Both the position numbers and the translations under genes were made by a program. A stretch of 64,000 nucleotides of DNA from Klenkia taihuensis (GTDB taxonomy: Bacteria; Actinomycetota; Actinomycetes; Mycobacteriales; Geodermatophilaceae), in contig NZ_FOMD01000006.1 in the NCBI RefSeq assembly GCF_900112525.1, positions 62,001 to 126,000 of the forward strand, read 5' to 3'. The notes under the pieces are model-generated. The model saw only the letters and a list, made by a program, of their open reading frames with translations, was not told the origin of the DNA and made no database searches. This document shows, in pieces, positions 24,416 through 32,481 of this stretch; positions within the stretch are counted from its first letter, which is position 1; each line of letters starts with the position of its first letter.

Positions 24416-25789
24416 TCAGCCGGTCGGACCGGTCGAGCGCTTGCGGGCGGCGGCCTCGTCCACGGTCTCCCGCGGGGAGGTCCGGTCCACCGCGCGGCCG
24501 TGCTCCTGGTAGACGTCGGGGATGCCGTCGCCGTCGTCGTCGCGGGCCTCGGCCTCGGCGATGCGGCGGTAGACGCGGTCGCGGGGCTTGAGGACGGCGG
24601 TGGCCAGCAGCGCGGCGAGCAGGGTGCCGGTCAGCACGCCGACCTTGACGTGCTCGTCCCGCAGCGAGCCGGCGCCGAAGGCCAGCTCGCCGATGAGCAG
24701 GGAGACCGTGAACCCGATGCCGGCCAGCAGCGAGAGCCCGACGACGTCCGGCCAGCGCAGGTCGGTGTCCAGGCGGGCGCGGGTGAACCGGCTGACCAGC
24801 CAGGTCGCGCCGGTGATGCCGATGGCCTTGCCGGCGACCAGGCCGACGACGATGCCGATCGCGACGGTGTCGGTGAGCGAGGCGCCCAGGCCCGACAGCC
24901 CACCCACCGTGACACCGGCGGAGAAGAAGGCGAAGACCGGGACGGCGATGCCCGCGGAGATCGGCCGGATGCGGTGCTCGAAGTGCTCGGCAAGCCCGGG
25001 GCCGGCGTCCGGACCGCCGGCGGCCTCGCTGCGCACGACCGGGACCGTGAAGGCCAGCAGGACGCCCGCGACGGTGGCGTGCACGCCGGACTCGTGCACC
25101 AGCACCCAGGTGGCCGCGGCCAAGGGCAGCAGCACCCACCAGGAGCGGATGCGCCGCTGCACCGCGACGGCGAACAGCGCCAGCGGGATCAAGGCCAGCG
25201 CGAGCGGGCCGAAGGACAGCGACGAGGTGTAGAAGACCGCGATCACCGTGATGGCGAGCAGGTCGTCGACGATGGCCAGGGTCAGCAGGAAGGTGCGCAG
25301 CGCGGCCGGCAGGTGGGTGCTGATGACCGCGAGCACGGCGAGGGCGAAGGCGATGTCGGTGGCGGTGGGGATGGCCCAGCCGGCCAGCCCGCCGTCGCTG
25401 CGCAGGTTGATGACCGTGAAGATCAGCGCGGGCACGGCCATGCCGCCCACCGCGGCGGCGATGGGCAGGGCGGCCTTGCGGGGGTCGCGCAGGTCGCCGG
25501 CGACGAACTCCCGCTTGAGCTCGAGGCCGGCGACGAAGAAGAAGATCGCCAGCAGGCCGTCGGCCGCCCAGGTGCCCAGGGACAGGTCCAGGTGCAGGGA
25601 CGCCGGGCCGACGACGGTGTCGCGCAGCCCCTCGTACGCCGACGCCCAGGGGGTGTTGGCCCAGACCAGGGCGGCGACGGCGCCGGCGATCAGCAGGACG
25701 CCGCCGACGGTCTCCTTGCGCAGCAGCGCGGCGATGCGGGTGGCCTCGCCGTAGGTGCCTCGGGCGAACAGGCGGGTGGGGGAGGACAC
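24416..25789 (-). CDS. nhaA: NhaA Na+/H+ antiporter with acidic EF-hand-like tail
   Basis: A 457-residue antiporter with about 12 helices. Family signatures are [13 protein letters not shown] near the start, [23 protein letters not shown] and the ion-binding pair in [10 protein letters not shown]. It exchanges internal Na+ (or Li+) for external protons. After the last helix a cytosolic tail of about 50 residues contains [11 protein letters not shown], which looks like a calcium-binding loop (DxDxDG). GTG 25789 is preferred, with CGGAG upstream; a start at 25858 would add 23 residues. It lies in a block of cation transporters (Kdp, CaCA, Mrp) and may lead a two-gene unit with the small membrane protein. 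Confidence 0.92.
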   Translation of the reverse strand: MSSPTRLFARGTYGEATRIAALLRKETVGGVLLIAGAVAALVWANTPWASAYEGLRDTVVGPASLHLDLSLGTWAADGLLAIFFFVAGLELKREFVAGDLRDPRKAALPIAAAVGGMAVPALIFTVINLRSDGGLAGWAIPTATDIAFALAVLAVISTHLPAALRTFLLTLAIVDDLLAITVIAVFYTSSLSFGPLALALIPLALFAVAVQRRIRSWWVLLPLAAATWVLVHESGVHATVAGVLLAFTVPVVRSEAAGGPDAGPGLAEHFEHRIRPISAGIAVPVFAFFSAGVTVGGLSGLGASLTDTVAIGIVVGLVAGKAIGITGATWLVSRFTRARLDTDLRWPDVVGLSLLAGIGFTVSLLIGELAFGAGSLRDEHVKVGVLTGTLLAALLATAVLKPRDRVYRRIAEAEARDDDGDGIPDVYQEHGRAVDRTSPRETVDEAAARKRSTGPTG

Positions 25790-25927
25790 AGAGCGGCTCC
25801 GGGTGCAGGGGTCGGTCGAGGAGTTGCCGACCAGACTTCCCGGCGCACCGTCCACCACAGTACCGGTCGGGGTGGCCCGCCGCCGCGCGGACGAGCCGGT
25901 CCGTCGGAGGGGTGCGACGATCCGGCC

Positions 25928-26998
25928 GTGCTGGTGTTCCTGCTGGTGGCGGGCCTGGTCGCGCTGGTGGCGGGCGGCGAGCTGCTGGTCCGCGGGGCGA
26001 GCGGCCTGGGCCGCGCGTGCGGCCTCTCGCCCCTGGTGGTCGGGGCGACCGTGGTGGCCACCGCCACCAGCGCGCCGGAGCTGGCCGTCTCCGTCGACGC
26101 GACGCTGTCCGGGTCGCCGGGCCTGGCGGTCGGCAACGCGGTGGGCAGCAACACCGTCAACATCCTGCTGGTGCTCGGCGTCGCCGCCCTGGTCCGGCCG
26201 CAGACCGGTGACCGAGCGCTGCTGCGCCTCGACCTGCCGGTCGCGCTGGGCCTGGCGGTGGCGCTGCTCGTCCTCGGCCTGGACGGCGGTCTCGGCCGGT
26301 GGGACGGCGCCCTGCTCACCCTGGGGGTGCTCGGCTACCTGGCCGCCGCCGTGGTGCGCGGCCGGCGGGCACCCGCCGAGGAGGCGTCACCGGGGGACCC
26401 GCACCCGGTGCGCGACGTCCTCGCGCTGCTGGCCGGGGTGGGCCTGCTGGTCCTGGGCGCGAACTGGCTGGTCGACTCCGCCAGCACCATCGCGGCGTCC
26501 CTCGGTCTGTCCGACCTGGTGATCGGGCTGACCGTGGTCTCGGTGGGCACCGCGCTGCCGGAGATCACCACCGCGGTGCTCGCCGCGGTGAAGGGCGACA
26601 CCCAGCTGGCGGTGGGCAACGTCGTCGGCAGCAACGTGGCCAACATCGGCATGGTGCTCGGCATCCCGGCGCTGGCGCTGCCCGGCGGCATCGCCGTCGA
26701 CCCCGCGGCCGTGCGGTTCGACGTGCCGGTGATGGCCGCGGCGACCGTCGCGCTGGGCGTCGTGCTGTGGACGGGCTCGCTGGTCAGCCGGCCCGAGGGT
26801 GCGGTGCTGCTGGCCTGGTTCGTCGCCTACACCGCCTACCTGGTGCTGGACTCCGCCGACCACGACGCGCTGGGGCCGTTCAGCGCCGTCCTGCTGTGGT
26901 TCTGCCTACCGGTCACCGTCGTGGCCGCGGCCGGGCTCGCCGTCCGGGAGGTCCGCGCCGGGCGAGGTGCCGGTCCCGGGCGCGAACGGCGCGCCTGA
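25928..26998 (+). CDS. Sodium/calcium exchanger family (CaCA) antiporter
   Basis: A 356-residue membrane protein with two homologous halves of about five helices. The alpha-repeat motifs are [16 protein letters not shown] (first half) and [16 protein letters not shown] (second half), with [13 protein letters not shown] and [13 protein letters not shown] ahead of each supplying the ion-binding Glu residues. It likely exchanges Ca2+ for Na+ or H+. The GTG at 25928 is taken as start (GTG 25934 is also possible). Its 3' end overlaps the opposing mrpG gene by 93 bases. Confidence 0.88.
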   Translation: MLVFLLVAGLVALVAGGELLVRGASGLGRACGLSPLVVGATVVATATSAPELAVSVDATLSGSPGLAVGNAVGSNTVNILLVLGVAALVRPQTGDRALLRLDLPVALGLAVALLVLGLDGGLGRWDGALLTLGVLGYLAAAVVRGRRAPAEEASPGDPHPVRDVLALLAGVGLLVLGANWLVDSASTIAASLGLSDLVIGLTVVSVGTALPEITTAVLAAVKGDTQLAVGNVVGSNVANIGMVLGIPALALPGGIAVDPAAVRFDVPVMAAATVALGVVLWTGSLVSRPEGAVLLAWFVAYTAYLVLDSADHDALGPFSAVLLWFCLPVTVVAAAGLAVREVRAGRGAGPGRERRA

Positions 26999-27271
26999 CA
27001 CCCGGGCGGCCTGGCCGATCTCGAGACCGGCGATGGGCACGGTGAACAGCTGCAGCGCCACGGCGAGCAGCAGGACGACGACGGCGGTCGGGCCGGGGGA
27101 GAGGACGACGACGCCGAGCAGCACCAGGACCAGCCCGAGCCCGCCGGCCTTGGCGACGGCGTTGGTCCGGTTGTAGACGTCGGGCATCCGGACGAGGCCC
27201 ACCGCGGCGACGACCACGAGCAGCACGCCGAGCCCCAGCAGCACGTCGCCGGCCACCGTCTGCAGGGTCAC
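26906..27271 (-). CDS. mnhG: MrpG/MnhG subunit of the Mrp cation/proton antiporter
   Basis: A 121-residue membrane protein with three helices and the family motif GLVRMPDVYNRTNAVAKAGG (about residues 25-44). It is the last subunit of the Mrp complex. GTG 27271 overlaps the mrpF stop by four bases. The C-terminal 35 residues are hydrophilic, and the corresponding DNA overlaps the 3' end of the convergent CaCA gene, which is unusual. An alternative, shorter protein is not possible without a frameshift, so the overlap appears real. Confidence 0.9.
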   Translation of the reverse strand: MTLQTVAGDVLLGLGVLLVVVAAVGLVRMPDVYNRTNAVAKAGGLGLVLVLLGVVVLSPGPTAVVVLLLAVALQLFTVPIAGLEIGQAARVSGAPFAPGTGTSPGADLPDGEPGRGHDGDR

Positions 27272-27537
27272 CGCGACCGCCTCGCCACGAGCCGGGCCAG
27301 CGCGACCGTGGCCAGGAACCCGACCAGGGTGCCGACCAGCACCAGGTCCAGCAGCGCCGGGGTGCGCAGCCGGACCGCCAGCAGCGCGACCGCGCAGAGC
27401 GTGACCAGGAAGCCGAAGTCCACGGCCAGCACCCGGTCGGCGTCGGTGGGGCCGACGACCGCCCGGACGGCGGCGACCACCAGGCACAGCGCCAGCAGCA
27501 CGAGGGCGGTGTCGAGCACGACGTCCTGGGCGATCAC
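27268..27537 (-). CDS. mnhF: MrpF/MnhF subunit
   Basis: An 89-residue protein with three helices and the conserved motif GPTDADRVLAVDFG (about residues 29-42), typical of MrpF. GTG 27537 overlaps the stop of mrpE, and its own stop overlaps the start of mrpG. It is a subunit of the Mrp Na+(K+)/H+ antiporter complex. Confidence 0.92.
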   Translation of the reverse strand: MIAQDVVLDTALVLLALCLVVAAVRAVVGPTDADRVLAVDFGFLVTLCAVALLAVRLRTPALLDLVLVGTLVGFLATVALARLVARRSR

Positions 27538-27866
27538 GAGGTCCTCCCGGTCCGGCCGAACGCGGCGAGCATCCGCTCCTCCAGCTCGCGCAGGTCGGCC
27601 AGCTCCTGCGCGCTGTCGCGGGCGTGCACGGCGTGCACGGTGACCACGCCGGTGCTGCGGTCCACCACCAAGGTGCCGGGGGTGAGGCTGACCAGGGCGA
27701 TGAAGCTGGCCACCTCGCCGTCGGTCCGGCTCCGCAGCTCGTACCGGACGACGACGGGGCGGTGCGCCAGCCGGGGGCGGAGCACGTGGCCGGCCACCAC
27801 CACGTTGGCCACCAGGAACTGGCGCAGGTACCACGCCGCGAAGGCCGCCAGCGCCAGCGGCCTCAC
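27534..27866 (-). CDS. mnhE: MrpE/MnhE subunit
   Basis: A 110-residue protein with one clear N-terminal hydrophobic region and a cytosolic part containing SLTPGTLVVD, the MrpE signature, followed by VHAVHARD and a helical end. It is shorter than many MrpE proteins (about 160), as often in actinobacteria. The GTG start overlaps the mrpD stop (GTGA). Confidence 0.88.
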   Translation of the reverse strand: MRPLALAAFAAWYLRQFLVANVVVAGHVLRPRLAHRPVVVRYELRSRTDGEVASFIALVSLTPGTLVVDRSTGVVTVHAVHARDSAQELADLRELEERMLAAFGRTGRTS

Positions 27867-29326
27867 CGGGTCACCGCCGCGACCCAGGCCGACGGGTCGG
27901 CCAGCTGCTCCCCGGCGACGGTCGCCGCGGCCAGCAGGGGCTGCGCCCAGAGGCCGAGCACCACCGCGGCGCCGGCCAGCAGCAGCGGCGGGCCCAGCAG
28001 CGTCGCCGGCACCCGGCCCGCCGGGGCGGGCAGCGGGGACGGCTCGCCCCAGAAGACGCCGTTCCACAGCTTGAGCATCGACACCAGGGTCACCGCGCTG
28101 ACCGCGACGACGGCGAGCAGCACCCACCACGGCCCGTCGGCGGCCGCGGCGGTGGCCAGCTGCAGCTTGGCCACGAAACCCGAGGTCGGCGGGATGCCGA
28201 CGAGGGCGAGCGCCGCACCGGCGAACGCGACGGCCAGCCAACGCTCGCGGTGCACCAGCCCGCCACCGAGCCGGGCCAGCACGTCGGTGCCGTAGCGCAC
28301 CTCGACGGCCCCGCCGACCATGAACAGCGCCGCCTTGACCAGCACGTACTGGACCAGGAAGAAGGTCGCGGCGGCCAGCCCGGCCACCGTGGACAGGCCC
28401 AGGCCGACCAGCACGTAGCCGATCTGGCTGACCATGTGCGCGGTCAGCACCGGCCGGACCGCCGTCGCCCCCACGGCCGACAGCACCCCGACCACCATCG
28501 TGAGGACGGCGACGACGAGCACCACCCAGAGGAAGCGCCGGTCGCCGTCGAAGAGCACCGCGTACAGCCGGAAGAGCGCGTAGAGCCCGACCTTGGTGAG
28601 CAGCCCGGAGAACAGCACGGTCACCGCCGGCCCCGCCACGGAGTAGGACCCGGGCAGCCACGAGTGCAGCGGGACGACGGCGGACTTGATGCCCATCGCC
28701 AGCAGCAGCAGGGTCGCGGCCAGCGCGGCGGGGGCGCTCCCGGCGGCGACCCCGGCCAGCTGCCCGAGCTGGACGGTGCCGGTGACGCCGTAGAGCAGGC
28801 CGATCCCGCCGAGGAACAGCGTCGAGGCCAGCAGGTTCACGCTCACGTACAGCCGGGCGCCGGCGATGCGCTGCCGGCGGCGGGCCAGGGTGAGCAGCAC
28901 GTAGCTCGGGATGAGCACGACCTCGACGAAGACGAAGAGGTTGAACAGGTCCGCCGTCGACGACGCCCCGGAGACGCCCGCCGACATGACCAGCACCAGC
29001 GGGGTGAAGGTGCGCTCGCGGTCCTCGCCGGTGCCGATCGCGTAGACCAGCCCGAGCAGGGTGACCGCGGCGGTGAGCAGCAGCACCAGGGCCCCGAAGG
29101 TGTCCAGCGCCAGCACGATCGCGATCCCCGCCGGCCACCCGCCGATCTGCGCCACCGGGACCTCGCCGCCCAGCGTGCGGGCCAGCAGCACCGCGGCGGC
29201 GACCACCACCAGGGCGGTGCTGCCGATGCCGAGCACGCGGGCCAGCACCGTCGACCGTGGCGCCAGCAGCAGCACCGCGGCGGCCACCAGCGGCAGCGCC
29301 ACGGGCGCGACGACCAGGGCGTTCAC
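27863..29326 (-). CDS. mnhD: MrpD/MnhD subunit (proton-channel subunit, NuoN-like)
   Basis: A 487-residue protein with about 14 helices, homologous to respiratory complex I antiporter subunits. Signatures include FVFVEVVLIPSYVLL, AMGIKSAVVPLHSWLPG (Lys and His of the proton path) and ALVGIPPTSGFVAKLQL. It is one of the two large ion-translocating Mrp subunits. Its ATG overlaps the mrpC stop (ATGA). Confidence 0.93.
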   Translation of the reverse strand: MNALVVAPVALPLVAAAVLLLAPRSTVLARVLGIGSTALVVVAAAVLLARTLGGEVPVAQIGGWPAGIAIVLALDTFGALVLLLTAAVTLLGLVYAIGTGEDRERTFTPLVLVMSAGVSGASSTADLFNLFVFVEVVLIPSYVLLTLARRRQRIAGARLYVSVNLLASTLFLGGIGLLYGVTGTVQLGQLAGVAAGSAPAALAATLLLLAMGIKSAVVPLHSWLPGSYSVAGPAVTVLFSGLLTKVGLYALFRLYAVLFDGDRRFLWVVLVVAVLTMVVGVLSAVGATAVRPVLTAHMVSQIGYVLVGLGLSTVAGLAAATFFLVQYVLVKAALFMVGGAVEVRYGTDVLARLGGGLVHRERWLAVAFAGAALALVGIPPTSGFVAKLQLATAAAADGPWWVLLAVVAVSAVTLVSMLKLWNGVFWGEPSPLPAPAGRVPATLLGPPLLLAGAAVVLGLWAQPLLAAATVAGEQLADPSAWVAAVTR

Positions 29327-29634
29327 GACGGGCCCCGGGCGTCGTCGTCGGGCTCGTCGGAGCCGGCCCGCAGCAGCCCGAGCAGGTAGACGGTGACCGC
29401 GAAGGCGATGACCACCGCGGTGAGCACGAACGCCTGGGGCAGCGGGTCGGCCGTCTCGCCCGCGCCGTTGCCGGGCAGCGCGAACCCGCCCCGGTCACCA
29501 CCGGCGGCCAGCACCAGCACGACCATCGCGTGCCCCAGGAGCACGAACCCCAGGACGACGCGGAGCAGCCCCCGCTGCAGCACCAGGTAGGCCCCGCCGG
29601 CCACCAGGAGGCCGACGGCCACCGCCGCGGTCAC
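29323..29634 (-). CDS. mnhC: MrpC/MnhC subunit (NuoK-like)
   Basis: A 103-residue three-helix protein homologous to NuoK, with GLLVAGGAYLVLQRGLLRVV at the start and the conserved PLPQAFVLTAVVIAFAVT motif (about residues 67-84). It forms part of the Mrp antiporter membrane arm. GTG 29634 overlaps the mrpA stop by four bases; its stop overlaps mrpD. Confidence 0.93.
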   Translation of the reverse strand: MTAAVAVGLLVAGGAYLVLQRGLLRVVLGFVLLGHAMVVLVLAAGGDRGGFALPGNGAGETADPLPQAFVLTAVVIAFAVTVYLLGLLRAGSDEPDDDARGPS

Positions 29635-32324
29635 GCCGCCGCCCCCTCGAGCTCGTGCCGGGGCCGAGCACCCAGCGCCTGCACGACGGCCACCACCAGC
29701 GCCAGCACCATCAGCCAGACGCCGACGTCGAACACCAGCGCCGAGCTCAGGGACGGCAGCAGGGAGAACGGCGTGAGGAGTGCGTCGCCGACCGCCAGCG
29801 GGGCCACCCCCACGCCGACGGACAGCACGGCGCCGGCCCCGAGCAGCACGCGGGGCCGCAGCCACCGGCTGGTCGGGACGGTGCCCGAGGCGAGCTGCCG
29901 CAGCGCGACCGCGATCCCGGCGACCAGCGCGGAGATGAAACCGCCGCCGGGCTGGTCGTGCCCGCGCCACAGCAGCCAGGCCGACAGCAGCAGCATCCCG
30001 GGGGCGAGCAGCCGCGTGCCCACCCGCAGCAGCACGTCGTCGGTGTCGGTGGGGTGCGGCACGGTGGCCGACCCCAGCAGGAGCAGGCCGAGCGCGGCGA
30101 CGCCGACGACGACGGACTCCAGCAGCGTGTCCAGGCCGCGGAAGTCGACCAGCACGGTGTTGACCACGTTGGTGCCGCCAGTGAGCTCCTCGGCGCGGTC
30201 CAGGAAGAAGGTGCCGGCCGCGGACAGCTCGCGCCGTCCGGTCAGCGCGGCCGTCGCGCCGGCGGCGACCAGGCCGACCGCGACCGCCAGGACGGCGGCG
30301 GGCCGGCGCCGCGGGCCGGGTGCCGGCAGCCGCAGAGGCCGGCCGCGCAGGACCAGCACGAGGACGACGGCCGTGAGCACCTCGACCAGCAGCAGGGTGA
30401 TCGCGACGTCCAGCGCGCCGGACAGCAGCAGCCACAGTGCGACGAACAGGCCGGTGACCCCGACCAGGGCGACCAGCGCGACGGTGCGGGTGGCCAGCAC
30501 GGTGCCGAGCACGGCGGCGGCCAGCAGCGCGACGACCAGCCAGCGGCCGGGGTCCCCGGCGTCCACCCGACCGGGCAGCGGGCCGACCGTGACCAGCCCG
30601 ACGACGCCGAGCGCGACCACGGCGAGCAGCGGCCGGGCCAGGTGCGCGGCCAGCGTGGGCGACCGGTCCGGGGCACCCACCCGGCCACCGAGCGCGAGCA
30701 GGGCGTCGTGGCCGCGGGTGAACAGCGCGGGCCCGTCGGGGAGCCGGAGCCGCTGCAGCGCGGCGTCGACCCGGTCGCGCTGCCAGAACAGCACGAGCCC
30801 GACGGCGACGGTGGCCGTCGACATGGCGAGCTCGGGGCTCAGCCCGTGCCAGGCGTAGACCGACGGCGGGGTGGACCCGGGCAGCGCGTCGGTGGTGGCG
30901 CTGTCGATGACCGGGTCGAGCAGCGACACGGCCGGGCCGGCGGCGACCCCGACGGCCGCGGCGACGGCGGCGGGCGCGAGGAAGGCCGGTGCGGGCTCGT
31001 AGAGGTCGGGCTGCTCGACCGGTCCGCCGAAGGCGCCCCAGACGATGCGGGCGCCGTAGGCGAAGGTCAGCGCCGAGGCGATCACCGCCACCGCGCCGGC
31101 GACGGGGCCGGCCCACGGGGTGACGTCGGCGGAGAGGAGCCCCATGAAGAGGTACTCCTTGCTGACGAACCCGAGCATCGGCGGTACCCCGGCCATCGAC
31201 AGCGCGGCGACCGCGGTGGCGGCCGCCGTCCACGGCATGACCGTGCGCAGTCCCGAGAGCTCGCGGACGTCGCGGCTGCCGGTCTCCTTGTCGATGATCC
31301 CGACGAGCATGAACAGCGTCGCCTTGAACAGCGCGTGCGCCACGGTGTGCAGCAGCGCCGCGGCCAGCGCGGTCGCGGTGCCGACCCCGATGACGGCGAC
31401 GAGCAGGCCCAGCTGGCTGACCGTGGAGCGCGCCAGCACCGCCTTGAGGTCGTGCTCGCGCAGTGCCTGCACCGCCCCGAGCAGGGCGGTGGTCAGCCCG
31501 ACGGTGATCAGCACCGCCGACCACGCGGTCTGCCCCGCGAACAGCGGGCTCATCCGGACCAGCAGGTAGATGCCGGCCTTCACCATCGTCGCGGCGTGCA
31601 GGTAGGCGCTGACCGGGGTCATCGCGACCATCGCCCCGGGCAGCCACGACTGGAACGGGAACTGCGCGCTCTTGGTGAACGCCGCGACCGCGACGCAGGC
31701 CGCGACCGCGACGGCGTAGGGGCTGTCCAGCACGGCCGCCGGGTCGGCGAGGACGGCGGACAGCCGCGTGGTGCCGGCGGCCAGGGTCAGCAGGACGACG
31801 GCGACCAGCAGCGCCAGCCCGCCGACGACGGTGACCACCAGCGCGTGCCGGCCGGGCCCGGCGGCCTTCGCGCCCGCGGTGGAGACCAGGGCGAAGGAGC
31901 AGAGGGTGGTGATCTCCCAGAACACGTAGAGCAGCACCAGGTCGTCGGCGAGCACCAGCCCGACCATCGCGGCGGCGAAGAGCGTGAGCAGCGGGTAGAC
32001 CGGGCCGCGCGCGGCCGTGTCGGAGAGGTAGCGGCAGCAGTAGGCCATCACCAGGGCACCGACGACGAGCGCGACCAGGCTGAACACCAGCGAGACGCCG
32101 TCCAGCCGCAGCGCCAGGGAGACCCCGAGCTCGGGGACCCACTCGACGCCCCAGTCGACGGTGCGGTCGTCGAGGACCGTCGGCGCGTGCGCGGCCAGCA
32201 CGCCGGCGACGGCGAGGAAGCCGGCGGCCAGGACGTAGCCGGCGTTGCGCCCCAGGGCCCGGGTGAGCAGCGGAGCGCCCGCGGCGAGCCCGCCGAGCAC
32301 CGCGAGGGAGACGAGCAGGCTCAC
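29631..32324 (-). CDS. mnhA: MrpA-MrpB fused subunit of the Mrp antiporter
   Basis: An 897-residue protein with over 20 helices. The N-terminal two thirds is MrpA (NuoL-like): VFWEITTLCSFALVS, a TKSAQFPFQSWLPGAM segment with key Lys and His, and MAGVPPMLGFVSKEYL. A DUF4040-type segment follows and the C-terminal 150 residues form an MrpB domain (GHDQPGGGFISALVAG). Thus mrpB is fused to mrpA and no separate mrpB exists. GTG 32324 is chosen at the start of homology, with no clear ribosome-binding site; longer in-frame starts up to 32399 exist. It heads the mrpABCDEFG operon. Confidence 0.93.
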   Translation of the reverse strand: MSLLVSLAVLGGLAAGAPLLTRALGRNAGYVLAAGFLAVAGVLAAHAPTVLDDRTVDWGVEWVPELGVSLALRLDGVSLVFSLVALVVGALVMAYCCRYLSDTAARGPVYPLLTLFAAAMVGLVLADDLVLLYVFWEITTLCSFALVSTAGAKAAGPGRHALVVTVVGGLALLVAVVLLTLAAGTTRLSAVLADPAAVLDSPYAVAVAACVAVAAFTKSAQFPFQSWLPGAMVAMTPVSAYLHAATMVKAGIYLLVRMSPLFAGQTAWSAVLITVGLTTALLGAVQALREHDLKAVLARSTVSQLGLLVAVIGVGTATALAAALLHTVAHALFKATLFMLVGIIDKETGSRDVRELSGLRTVMPWTAAATAVAALSMAGVPPMLGFVSKEYLFMGLLSADVTPWAGPVAGAVAVIASALTFAYGARIVWGAFGGPVEQPDLYEPAPAFLAPAAVAAAVGVAAGPAVSLLDPVIDSATTDALPGSTPPSVYAWHGLSPELAMSTATVAVGLVLFWQRDRVDAALQRLRLPDGPALFTRGHDALLALGGRVGAPDRSPTLAAHLARPLLAVVALGVVGLVTVGPLPGRVDAGDPGRWLVVALLAAAVLGTVLATRTVALVALVGVTGLFVALWLLLSGALDVAITLLLVEVLTAVVLVLVLRGRPLRLPAPGPRRRPAAVLAVAVGLVAAGATAALTGRRELSAAGTFFLDRAEELTGGTNVVNTVLVDFRGLDTLLESVVVGVAALGLLLLGSATVPHPTDTDDVLLRVGTRLLAPGMLLLSAWLLWRGHDQPGGGFISALVAGIAVALRQLASGTVPTSRWLRPRVLLGAGAVLSVGVGVAPLAVGDALLTPFSLLPSLSSALVFDVGVWLMVLALVVAVVQALGARPRHELEGAAA

Positions 32325-32481
32325 CGGACCGACAGGGTGCCCGTGCTCGCCACGCCGACGAGGATGCGGGGTCCCGGGGACTCCTGCATCTCGGAGCACC
32401 GCGCTGACCTGCAGTTCCGTCGTGCAACCGACCGTGGCCGCACCGTTCCCGGGGGCGTCCTCGGCCCCTCCGGCGACCCGG

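Noticed and set aside
32325-32481. Sodium riboswitch or leader peptide upstream of mrpA
   Set aside because: The 157-base gap shows no recognisable conserved motif or small frame.
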